The notes under the pieces: generated by a model
What the model was told of the DNA's origin: nothing
What the model saw: only the letters and a program-made list of their open reading frames with translations
Database searches by the model: none
Shown here: positions 5,447-12,053 of the stretch, piece after piece
Layout of the letters: each line of letters opens with the position of its first letter
Position numbering within the stretch: position 1 is the first letter of the stretch
Made by a program: the position numbers and the translations under genes
Source: Thermodesulfatator atlanticus
GTDB taxonomy: Bacteria > Desulfobacterota > Thermodesulfobacteria > Thermodesulfobacteriales > Thermodesulfatatoraceae
Reading direction: 5' to 3'
Assembly (NCBI GenBank): GCA_011321895.1
Contig: DROK01000262.1
Coordinates: forward strand, 1-13,080
DNA length: 13,080 bases

Positions 5447-6562
5447 TCAAGTCCTCAAAAAGATTTTAAAATTTTCTCGCCCCAAAAGACAGAGGAGTTC
5501 GTAGGGGATGAGACCGGCCCTGGCAGCCAGTTCTTCAACCGGCACTTCGCGGTTTGGCCCTCCCAGGAGAATGACTTCATCCCCTATCTTGGCCTCTGGC
5601 ACTTCGGTGACCTCAAGGGACAATAAACGCATAGAGACCGCCCCTACCACCGGTACCCTGCGGCCGCGCAAAAAAGCAAAACCGTGGTTGGAGAGGGCAC
5701 GCAGATACCCATCGGCGTAACCTACCGGGACCAACGCGATTTTCATAGGTTTGGAAGCAAAATAAAGGGGACCATAGCCGATGCCTTCTCCGGGCGATAC
5801 GTCTTTCAAGCTCAAAATGCGGGCCTTCAAGGTCATGACCGGTTTGAGGCGAATTCTCTTTTGGGCTTCTTGGCAAGGGTATACTCCGTAAAGGGCAAGT
5901 CCCGGTCTTACCAGATTGTAATGGGTCTTGGGGGCCAAAATGGCAGCCGCGGAATTGGCCAGATGGGCGAAACGGGGGCGGAAACCGGCCTTTTTTAACG
6001 CCTTTAGGGCCTCTTCAAACTGCCTCAGCTGATCTTCGGTAAACTGGCAGGAAGGTTCTTCGCCGCAGGCCAGGTGCGACATCAGTCCTTCAAGCTTTAG
6101 CTGAGGGTTTTCTCTAATAATGGTTAGGGCCTGTGTCAGATCCTTAAGGGGTAATCCCAGTCGGTTCATGCCGGTGTCCACTTTCAGGTGAAAGGCGCAC
6201 TTTTTTCCTTCTTTTCTGGTGTAGTCTGCCAGAAGGCGCAGTTGATAGAGGTCCGTGACCACAGGAATGGCTTTGAGACGCAATATTTCTGGTAACCAGG
6301 CCGGTTCAAAACCCGAGAGGAGAAAAAGAGGAAGGGCCAGCCCCGCCTCCCGCAACCGCAAAATTTCTTCTAACTCAGAGAGCCCAAAGCCGTAAATTCC
6401 CTCAGAGGCCAGGGTCTTGGCCACCGGCAAAAGCCCGTGCCCGTAAGCCTCGCTCTTTATTACCGGAAGGATTTGCACCCCTTTGGGGAGTAATTCTTTT
6501 AATGACCTGAGGTTTTCGGCCAGGGCCCCCAGATTGATCTCCAGCCAGAATGACCAGCGAAT
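5447..6562 (-). CDS. alr: Alanine racemase with a probable ATT start codon
   Basis: Alanine racemase is a PLP enzyme that interconverts L- and D-alanine for peptidoglycan synthesis. The PLP lysine motif is VIKSEAYGHG (K36), followed by RPGLALYGVYP, the catalytic-tyrosine region GIGYGPLY and PVGYADGY. The first GTG in frame (6478) would begin at VQILPVIKSEAYGHG and discard the first strand and helix. Translating upstream gives RWSFWLEINLGALAENL, a textbook racemase N-terminus, with an in-frame stop at 6575-6577. No ATG, GTG or TTG lies in that stretch. ATT at 6562-6560, with AAGGGAGAG five bases upstream, is the best start, giving 371 residues, the normal family length. It is the first gene of the alr-tatB-tatC operon. 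The alternatives are a CTG start or a base error. Confidence 0.93.
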   Translation of the reverse strand: MRWSFWLEINLGALAENLRSLKELLPKGVQILPVIKSEAYGHGLLPVAKTLASEGIYGFGLSELEEILRLREAGLALPLFLLSGFEPAWLPEILRLKAIPVVTDLYQLRLLADYTRKEGKKCAFHLKVDTGMNRLGLPLKDLTQALTIIRENPQLKLEGLMSHLACGEEPSCQFTEDQLRQFEEALKALKKAGFRPRFAHLANSAAAILAPKTHYNLVRPGLALYGVYPCQEAQKRIRLKPVMTLKARILSLKDVSPGEGIGYGPLYFASKPMKIALVPVGYADGYLRALSNHGFAFLRGRRVPVVGAVSMRLLSLEVTEVPEAKIGDEVILLGGPNREVPVEELAARAGLIPYELLCLLGRENFKIFLRT

Positions 6563-6627
6563 GTTTGCTCTCCCTTAATATTTTATTTTGGCGCGGATAA
6601 TATTAGTCATATTTATGCATTTGGGGC

Positions 6628-6655
6628 TTGCGGTAAAGGGCAAATTGGTTATTCT
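6628..6655 (+). promoter_or_regulatory. Candidate sigma-70 promoter for the sufC-like gene
   Basis: TTGCGG (6628-6633) and TATTCT (6650-6655) are separated by 16 nt, about 55 nt before the ATG. Just downstream is a small inverted repeat CTATC-AAAAA-GATAG (6654-6668), a possible operator. It lies in the 147-bp divergent gap between alr and sufC. No IscR-type consensus is recognised. Confidence 0.3.
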
Positions 6656-6709
6656 ATCAAAAAGATAGGAAAAGATCCTCTCTAAAAATTTTTTTAAACA
6701 GGAGCTTTT

Positions 6710-7474
6710 ATGGCAGAGATACCCATGCTTCAGGTAAAGGACCTCTGGGTGGAGGTGGAAGGCAAAGAAGTCTTGAAGGGGGTTAACCTTACCATTCCGG
6801 TGGGGGAGACCCACGTCCTTTTTGGCCGTAACGGTTCCGGCAAGACCTCCCTTCTGATGACCATTATGGGTTTTCCTCAATATCGGGTACGTCACGGCAA
6901 GATCCTCTTTAAAGGTGAAGATATTACGGAACTTCCACCGTACGAACGGGCCAAAAAAGGGATAGGGATAATGTTTCAGCGTCCCCCCAGCATCAAAGGG
7001 GTGAAATTGAAGGAGATGCTGGAGTTATGTGCCAGGCAAAACGGCTACCGGATCCGCGAACTGGCCCAGGAATTCGGTTTTGAACGTTTTCTGGAAAGAG
7101 AAGTCAACCTGGGGTTTTCCGGAGGCGAGCTCAAAAAGAGCGAGTTGCTCCAGCTACTGGCCCAGGATCCGGACCTGGCCTTGATTGACGAGCCCGAGTC
7201 CGGGGTAGATATGGAAAATATCGAAGTTATCGGGCGCATGATCCGCAAACTGCTCCAAAAAGATACCCACCGGCCCCGGCAAAAAAGCGGGCTTATCATT
7301 ACCCACACGGGTTTTATCCTCAAGTACGTGCCGGCTGACCGGGGTTACGTCATGCTGGATGGCAAAATCTATTGTCAAGGGAATCCTCAGGAAATTTTCG
7401 AGGGGATCCAAAAACACGGTTATGAGGAGTGTTTAAAATGTCTGAGAAGAATGGAAACCCCGTTGAATCTTTAA
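6710..7474 (+). CDS. sufC: SufC/SmsC-type ATPase for iron-sulfur cluster assembly
   Basis: This 254-residue cytoplasmic ABC-type ATPase drives the SufB-like scaffold. It has Walker A GRNGSGKTS (39-47), a Q-loop (Q90), signature FSGGE (136-140), Walker B ALIDEPESGVD starting at 157 (D160, E161) and switch H199. The SufC-specific features are GVKLKEMLELC and DEPESGVDMENI; there are no transmembrane partners. AGGAG lies five bases before the ATG. The end overlaps the next gene by 37 nt, so the products should be made together. No SufS, SufE/U or SufD lies nearby. This matches the two-gene SMS (SUF-like minimal system) arrangement described for archaea and anaerobic bacteria, so SmsC is an equally good name. 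Confidence 0.93.
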   Translation: MAEIPMLQVKDLWVEVEGKEVLKGVNLTIPVGETHVLFGRNGSGKTSLLMTIMGFPQYRVRHGKILFKGEDITELPPYERAKKGIGIMFQRPPSIKGVKLKEMLELCARQNGYRIRELAQEFGFERFLEREVNLGFSGGELKKSELLQLLAQDPDLALIDEPESGVDMENIEVIGRMIRKLLQKDTHRPRQKSGLIITHTGFILKYVPADRGYVMLDGKIYCQGNPQEIFEGIQKHGYEECLKCLRRMETPLNL

Positions 7475-8619
7475 AAGTAGAAGAATTTGTTCCGGCCAAA
7501 GCGGTAGAACCGCCCAAGTCCGTTGATGAACTCACAGAGGAAGAAAGGGCCCGGCTAAAGGAAGTCGGGATAGACCTTGAGGCGGAAGACAAGCTCGGGC
7601 TCTTCATCCAGGCAGACTGTGGGGTGGTCTCCTGTCAATGTGCTCCGGAGGGATTGGAGCTTTTGCCCATCACCGAGGCCCTGAAAAAATACGACTGGCT
7701 GCGGGAACAATACCTCTGGAAGGCCGTCCCGGCGGAAAAGGATGAATTTACCAAGATCACGGCGGAAGATCTGGACAACGGCTATTTCATCAGGGTCTTT
7801 CCTGGAGAGAAGGTCATCTACCCCTTACAGACCTGCCTTTACATCCGTACGGACCGGGTAGCCCAAAGGGTACACAATATCGTCATCGTGGAAGAAGGGG
7901 CTGAGCTTCACATTATTACGGGCTGTACCACCCATCCCCACGTGACTTCTGGCCTCCATATCGGGGTCTCTGAATTTTACGTCAAAAAGGACGCCAAGTT
8001 TACCTACACCATGATTCATGAATGGGGAGAAAACGTCCACGTGCGTCCCCGCACCGGGATCTGGGTGGAAGAAGGGGGAGTGGTGGTTTCCAACTACATC
8101 TCTTTGGATAAGGTGGGTTCTATCCAGGCCTTTCCCACCTGTCGCCTCAAAGGGCGGGGGGCCGTGGGGCAGTTTAACTCTATTATTGCGGCCCCGGAAA
8201 AGGCCCATCTGGATCTGGGTTCCCGGGTCATTCTTGAGGCCCCGGAGACCAGGGCTGAGATCGTTTCTCGGACGGTTTGTTATGGAGGAGAGGTAATCGC
8301 CCGGGGTCACCTCGTGGGTAAGGCCCCGGAAATCAAGGCCCACCTGGAATGTCAGGGGCTTATGCTCACTGACAAGGGCTACATTCTTGCCATCCCGGAG
8401 CTTGAAGCCCACGTGGCCAACGTAGACATGTCTCACGAGGCTGCCGTGGGTAAGATCGCCAGAGAAGAGATCGAATATCTAATGGCCCGGGGCCTGAACG
8501 AAGAAGAGGCTACCAGTCTGGTGGTACGGGGATTTTTGAACGTCCGTATCGAAGGCCTGCCCCCTGAGCTTCAGGAGAAGATCGATCAGGCCATCGAAGA
8601 GTCTCGCAAGGGGATGTAA
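7438..8619 (+). CDS. sufB: SufB/SmsB-like iron-sulfur cluster scaffold
   Basis: This 393-residue member of the SufBD family is shorter than classical SufB (about 470-495). The C-terminal core is clear: HLECQGLML (C305), AIPELEAHVANVDMSHEAAVGKI (H333-E334) and EEIEYLMARGLNEEEATSLVVRGF. C305 and H333/E334 probably correspond to the SufB residues that receive sulfur and bind the nascent cluster (position-based inference). Near the N-terminus is C61-x4-C66-x-C68 (DCGVVSCQC). A GTG at 7429 is in frame, but GAGGAG at 7424-7429 sits correctly for the ATG at 7438. It probably forms a homodimeric scaffold replacing SufB-SufD, as no sufD is present. A strong terminator follows. Confidence 0.92.
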   Translation: MSEKNGNPVESLKVEEFVPAKAVEPPKSVDELTEEERARLKEVGIDLEAEDKLGLFIQADCGVVSCQCAPEGLELLPITEALKKYDWLREQYLWKAVPAEKDEFTKITAEDLDNGYFIRVFPGEKVIYPLQTCLYIRTDRVAQRVHNIVIVEEGAELHIITGCTTHPHVTSGLHIGVSEFYVKKDAKFTYTMIHEWGENVHVRPRTGIWVEEGGVVVSNYISLDKVGSIQAFPTCRLKGRGAVGQFNSIIAAPEKAHLDLGSRVILEAPETRAEIVSRTVCYGGEVIARGHLVGKAPEIKAHLECQGLMLTDKGYILAIPELEAHVANVDMSHEAAVGKIAREEIEYLMARGLNEEEATSLVVRGFLNVRIEGLPPELQEKIDQAIEESRKGM

Positions 8620-8627
8620 TTTTTCTT

Positions 8628-8660
8628 AGAGGAGGAGAGCCCCTCTCTCCTCCTCTTTTA
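8628..8660 (+). terminator. Strong intrinsic terminator after sufB
   Basis: A 12-bp perfect stem AGAGGAGGAGAG (8628-8639) / CTCTCCTCCTCT (8645-8656) with a 5-nt loop is followed by TTTA. It begins 9 nt after the sufB stop and isolates the suf unit from the symporter operon. Confidence 0.88.
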
Positions 8661-8746
8661 TAGCCTTACGGCGGATTTTAACCATTTTTCCTTTCTTTTG
8701 CCCTGAAACTGCGTCCTCCTCAAAAAGATTTTCGTTTTTTAATGAC

Positions 8747-8775
8747 TTGGCAAAAACGCTAGTGTTTGCTAAAAA
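8747..8775 (+). promoter_or_regulatory. Candidate promoter/operator for the symporter operon
   Basis: TTGGCA (8747-8752) is 17 nt from TAAAAA (8770-8775), a possible -35/-10 pair. It overlaps an imperfect 26-bp palindrome (8747-8772) whose best half-sites are GCAAAAAC and GTGTTTGC around GCTA. Nine of thirteen positions pair across the two halves. Overlap of a dyad with the promoter would suit a repressor. The rest of 8661-8917 is AT-rich with no gene apart from the 7-codon frame listed separately. Confidence 0.3.
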
Positions 8776-8849
8776 ACAGGCGCAAATATTTACTTATCGG
8801 TATAACTTAATTTTAACTAAACTAAATATTTAAGTGAACTAATAACAAA

Positions 8850-8873
8850 ATGGCTAAGGAGGTGATCGTTTAA
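8850..8873 (+). other. Seven-codon frame carrying a perfect 16S anti-Shine-Dalgarno complement
   Basis: ATG at 8850 opens a seven-codon frame (MAKEVIV) ending in TAA. Inside it, TAAGGAGGTGATC (8855-8867) is a 13-base complement to the usual 16S rRNA 3' end (GATCACCTCCTTA). No start codon with an open frame follows at the normal spacing. The symporter has its own AAAGGAGGG at 8905-8913. It is therefore a leader element, a trace of a lost gene, or chance. Confidence 0.3.
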
Positions 8874-8917
8874 AAATTTATTTTAAAAAATCATAAAAAA
8901 TCTTAAAGGAGGGCGAG

Positions 8918-10873
8918 ATGGCTTCACACGTTATTTGGCTATTTGTCTTCGTGGGTCTTTATTGGATTTATTGTATCTTTTGGGGGGTCAAAGGAGCGCG
9001 GATCGCTAAGACGGCCTCGGACTATTTTATCGCCGGCCGCCAGATTCCCCTTTGGGTCTTTGTCTTGGCCGCTACGGCGACTTCTTTCTCCGGTTGGACC
9101 TTTATCGGGCACCCGGGTCTTATCTACCGGGATGGTCTTCAGTACGCCTTTGCCTCTTTTTACGCCATCACCATCCCCTTCACCGGCGTCATCTTCCTTA
9201 AGCGCCAGTGGATGCTTGGCAAACGCTTTGGGTACGTAACCCCGGGGGAGATGTTTTCTCATTATTACCAGTCAAACATTATTAGGCTTCTTGTCGTCTT
9301 GGTGGCCCTTATTTTCTCTATTCCCTATCTTGGCCTTCAGTTCCGGGCCTCAGGCTTTCTCTTCAACGTCCTTACCGACGGCCTTCTCGGGGTGGAGGCC
9401 GGCATGTGGCTGCTCTCCATCGTGGTGGTGATTTACGTCATGCTCGGTGGGCTGCGGGCGGTGGCCTACGTGGATACAGCCCAGTGTATCATGCTTGCCG
9501 CTGGTATTGTAATTATCGGTCTCATTACCCTTAATGCGGTAGGAGGCTGGTCTGCCCTTCAGGAAGGTATTTTCAAGATGGCTCAAGTGGACACCAAACT
9601 TACTCCTGACGGTTATAGCCACTACGTGGCCATCCCCGGGGTGATCCAGTTCGTAAAATCCGGACTCCTTGCCAAAGGTGGAGCCTGGACCGGGGTGATG
9701 ATTCTTACCTATATGTTCGCCCTGATGGGGATCCAATCCGCTCCGGCCTTCTCCATGTGGGCCTTCTCCAACAAAAACCCCAAGCCCTTTGCCCCGCAGC
9801 AGGTATGGGCCTCTTCGGCGGGCATTGGTTTCATTCTCATCGTCTTTACCGCCATGCAGGGCCTGGGTGGCCATCTGATCGGAGCAGATTCCAAGCTGCT
9901 TGAACTAGGGATAGCCAAAGACGTCCTTAAGCTCGGTAAAGACTTGATGGAGATGCCTGGTAAACAGGGAATGCTGGTGCCGGCCCTCATCAGGTTGATG
10001 GCAGATTCTGCTCCCTGGCTGGTGGGGATCCTTGCGGTGTGTGCCTTGGCAGCCATGCAATCCACGGGTTCGGCTTATATGTCCACCGCCAGCGGTATGA
10101 TCACCCGTGACGTCTATCGTTTCTTTATCAACCCCGACGCCACCCACGCCCAGCAGAAGCTCATCGGCCGTATCGCGGTCTTTCTCATCGCCGGGGCGGC
10201 GCTACTGGTTGCCACCTACTCCAAAGACGCCCTGGTGCTCCTGGGAGGGCTTGCGGTGGCTTATGGTTTCCAGATGTGGCCTGCTTTGATCGGGGTCTGT
10301 TATTGGCCCTGGCTTACCAGACAGGGAGTGATCCTCGGTCTGATCGCCGGTCTCATCGCCGTTACTTGTACTGAAAGCATCGGCCAGAAGTGGCTGGGTA
10401 TCAAGGCCTGGGGACGCTGGCCTCTCACCATCCACTCCGCTGGCTGGGGGATCATTTTCAACCTCACCATCGCGATTATCGTCTCGGCCTTCACCCAGGA
10501 CCGGAAGGCCATGGAACACAAACTCAAGTTCCACGCCTTTCTTAAGGAACACGCCGGTCTTCCGGAAGAAAAGCGGAAACTCATCCCCGTGGCCTGGGCC
10601 ATTACCCTGGTCTGGTTCTTCTTTGCCATCGGTCCGGGGGCGGTGATCGGCAACACCATCTTCGGGAACCCCAAAGATATGAGCACCTGGATCTTCGGGA
10701 TGCCCTCCATCTGGGCCTGGCAGATTATCTGGTGGGCCTTGGGTGTTTTCATGATGTGGTTCCTGGCCTACAAGATGGAGATGTCCACCATGCCGGATAA
10801 GGAAATCAAGGCGCTGGTCGAGGATATCGCTGACCTTAAGAAGGCCCGGTTCGATATCGATATGCCTGACTAA
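8918..10873 (+). CDS. Sodium:solute symporter (SSS family)
   Basis: This 651-residue inner-membrane Na+-coupled transporter has about 13 predicted membrane helices. The family pattern includes SDYFIAGRQIP after helix 1 (about 33-43), ATSFSGWTFIGHPGLIY (unwound first-core-helix region), and GGLRAVAYVDTAQ, the classic GG.RAV..TD..Q motif. QSTGSAYMSTASGMITRDVY, from about residue 380, is the helix with the conserved Ser/Thr pair of the Na2 site. It is longer than PutP (about 500), with an extended loop around residues 230-250 and a charged C-terminal region after 530. AAAGGAGGG precedes the ATG by four bases. The substrate is not determinable; organic acids such as acetate are plausible because related symporters occur beside DnaQ-like exonuclease genes, as here. 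Confidence 0.9.
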   Translation: MASHVIWLFVFVGLYWIYCIFWGVKGARIAKTASDYFIAGRQIPLWVFVLAATATSFSGWTFIGHPGLIYRDGLQYAFASFYAITIPFTGVIFLKRQWMLGKRFGYVTPGEMFSHYYQSNIIRLLVVLVALIFSIPYLGLQFRASGFLFNVLTDGLLGVEAGMWLLSIVVVIYVMLGGLRAVAYVDTAQCIMLAAGIVIIGLITLNAVGGWSALQEGIFKMAQVDTKLTPDGYSHYVAIPGVIQFVKSGLLAKGGAWTGVMILTYMFALMGIQSAPAFSMWAFSNKNPKPFAPQQVWASSAGIGFILIVFTAMQGLGGHLIGADSKLLELGIAKDVLKLGKDLMEMPGKQGMLVPALIRLMADSAPWLVGILAVCALAAMQSTGSAYMSTASGMITRDVYRFFINPDATHAQQKLIGRIAVFLIAGAALLVATYSKDALVLLGGLAVAYGFQMWPALIGVCYWPWLTRQGVILGLIAGLIAVTCTESIGQKWLGIKAWGRWPLTIHSAGWGIIFNLTIAIIVSAFTQDRKAMEHKLKFHAFLKEHAGLPEEKRKLIPVAWAITLVWFFFAIGPGAVIGNTIFGNPKDMSTWIFGMPSIWAWQIIWWALGVFMMWFLAYKMEMSTMPDKEIKALVEDIADLKKARFDIDMPD

Positions 10874-10880
10874 TTGAGAA

Positions 10881-10916
10881 AAGGGGCGGTTTGCGGCCGC
10901 CCCTTCTTTGGTTATT
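10881..10916 (+). terminator. Intercistronic hairpin/terminator after the symporter
   Basis: A 9-bp stem AAGGGGCGG (10881-10889) / CCGCCCCTT (10897-10905) with a 7-nt loop is followed by CTTTGGTTATTTTTA. The T-tract is interrupted, so termination is probably partial. It lies 7 nt after the symporter stop and would lower expression of the three downstream genes relative to the transporter. Confidence 0.7.
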
Positions 10917-10924
10917 TTTATGGT

Positions 10925-11503
10925 ATGCGTCCTGAAGATCTCAAAAATCTCCTCTTTGGTCTCACGCTGGTAGGTCTCCTAGCTTTAGCCTTCCAATACG
11001 TCACCGCTGAACGGGAAGAATTTCCGGGGGAGATGCTCTATCGCGAGGGCAATTATCGTCTGGAACACCAGGAATATGAGCGTGCCCTGGAGTGTTTTAA
11101 AGAGGTCCAGAAGATAAATCCGGATTATTACCCTGCCAAGCTGGGCGAGGCCCTGGTTTATCTCCAGACAGAAAGATACCGTAAGGCGCGTTCCCTCCTC
11201 GATGAGCTTATTAAAGAACACCCTGATTTTGCCGAAGCCTGGGCCAACCGTGGGATCTTGAACGATAGGCAGGGTCGTTATCAGGAGGCTGTTAAAGATT
11301 ACCGCAAGGCGCTCGAGCTAAAACCCGAGCTGGCCAAGGGGCCCGGGTTTTTCTACCGCCTCCTTTATAATATTAAAGAAAAGCCTTCTACCATAGCCGA
11401 CCGGCTCAAATATTTGGAAGCCGAGCTGGCCAAACCCCCGGAAGAAAGGCTTTTGCGGGTGCCAGAGCTTGACGCCAAACAACCTATCCAGAAGGGGAGT
11501 TAG
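10925..11503 (+). CDS. Membrane-anchored TPR protein
   Basis: This 192-residue protein has one N-terminal membrane helix (about 9-26) and three tetratricopeptide repeats at roughly 36-68, 70-102 and 104-137. They show the TPR signature of small residues, for example AWANRGILNDRQGRYQEAVKDYRKALELKP. TPRs are protein-docking modules, so it is probably a scaffold or adaptor at the membrane; the partner is unknown. The frame is open from a TTG at 10874, but that start would translate through the hairpin at 10881-10905, so the ATG at 10925 is preferred. Neither start has a good Shine-Dalgarno. Only one base separates its stop from the next ATG. Confidence 0.8.
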   Translation: MRPEDLKNLLFGLTLVGLLALAFQYVTAEREEFPGEMLYREGNYRLEHQEYERALECFKEVQKINPDYYPAKLGEALVYLQTERYRKARSLLDELIKEHPDFAEAWANRGILNDRQGRYQEAVKDYRKALELKPELAKGPGFFYRLLYNIKEKPSTIADRLKYLEAELAKPPEERLLRVPELDAKQPIQKGS

Positions 11504-11504
11504 A

Positions 11505-12053
11505 ATGAAAGACTTTCTGCGCAGTGAAGCCCTTTTCCTCATGGTAATCGACCCTCAGGAAAAGCTGATGGCGGTTATCGATGAGGCCGACCGGGTGGTC
11601 AAAAATATCTCCTTGCTTTTACGTCTGGCCGAGGTCTTCTCCCTTCCCGTCATCCCCACCACCCAGTACGTAAAAGGCCTGGGGCCTTACGTAGCGCCGC
11701 TTAAAGAGCTTACGGAAAAATATGAATTTTACGACAAGGTCGAATTTAGCGCTTTCAAAAACCAGGCCATCGCAGAGGCCTGCGCGGCCTTGGGGCGCAA
11801 AACACTTATCCTATGCGGGGTTGAGACCCACATTTGCGTTTATCAGACGGCACTTTCAGCCAAACTTAACGGCTACGAAGTGGTGGTAGCCGCTGATGCC
11901 ACCTCCTCCCGTACGAAGGCCAACATGGAATACGGTCTGGCCAGGTTAAGGGACCTGGGGGCAGGCCTTTATTCCACGGAAATGATTATTTACGAACTAC
12001 TGGAGCGGGCTGGCACCCCGGCCTTTAAGGCCCTCTTACCTTACCTCAAATAG
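11505..12053 (+). CDS. Isochorismatase-family cysteine hydrolase
   Basis: This 182-residue cytoplasmic hydrolase belongs to the isochorismatase/nicotinamidase superfamily, closest in pattern to the YcaC/ISOC1-like branch. The catalytic triad is visible: D16 in FLMVIDPQ, K78 in YDKVEFSAF, and nucleophile C111 in LILCGVETHICVYQTA, preceded by the family's cis-peptide region (GVETH). Other family marks are TTQYVKGLG and ADATSSR. The substrate cannot be named; family members cleave amides or isochorismate, and many YcaC-like proteins remain unassigned. An in-frame ATG at 11469 lies within the TPR gene; the ATG at 11505 is chosen because AGGGGAG sits about seven bases before it. It abuts the TPR gene by one base and the exonuclease gene by none. 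Confidence 0.88.
   Translation: MKDFLRSEALFLMVIDPQEKLMAVIDEADRVVKNISLLLRLAEVFSLPVIPTTQYVKGLGPYVAPLKELTEKYEFYDKVEFSAFKNQAIAEACAALGRKTLILCGVETHICVYQTALSAKLNGYEVVVAADATSSRTKANMEYGLARLRDLGAGLYSTEMIIYELLERAGTPAFKALLPYLK

Noticed and set aside
6476..6478. GTG at 6478 as the alanine racemase start
   Set aside because: It would delete the conserved N-terminal segment (WLEINLGALAENL) that is clearly encoded upstream in the same frame, and it has no ribosome site.
7429..7431. GTG at 7429 as the sufB start
   Set aside because: The GAGGAG ribosome site overlaps this GTG and is correctly spaced for the ATG at 7438 instead.
7825..8436. 203-codon antisense frame within sufB
   Set aside because: It lies wholly opposite a well-conserved gene; its composition reflects that gene's codons, and it has no motif or ribosome site.
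9350..9874. 174-codon antisense frame within the symporter, and several others there
   Set aside because: These arise from GC-biased third positions opposite the transporter; the sequences are rich in His, Gly and Pro without domain features.
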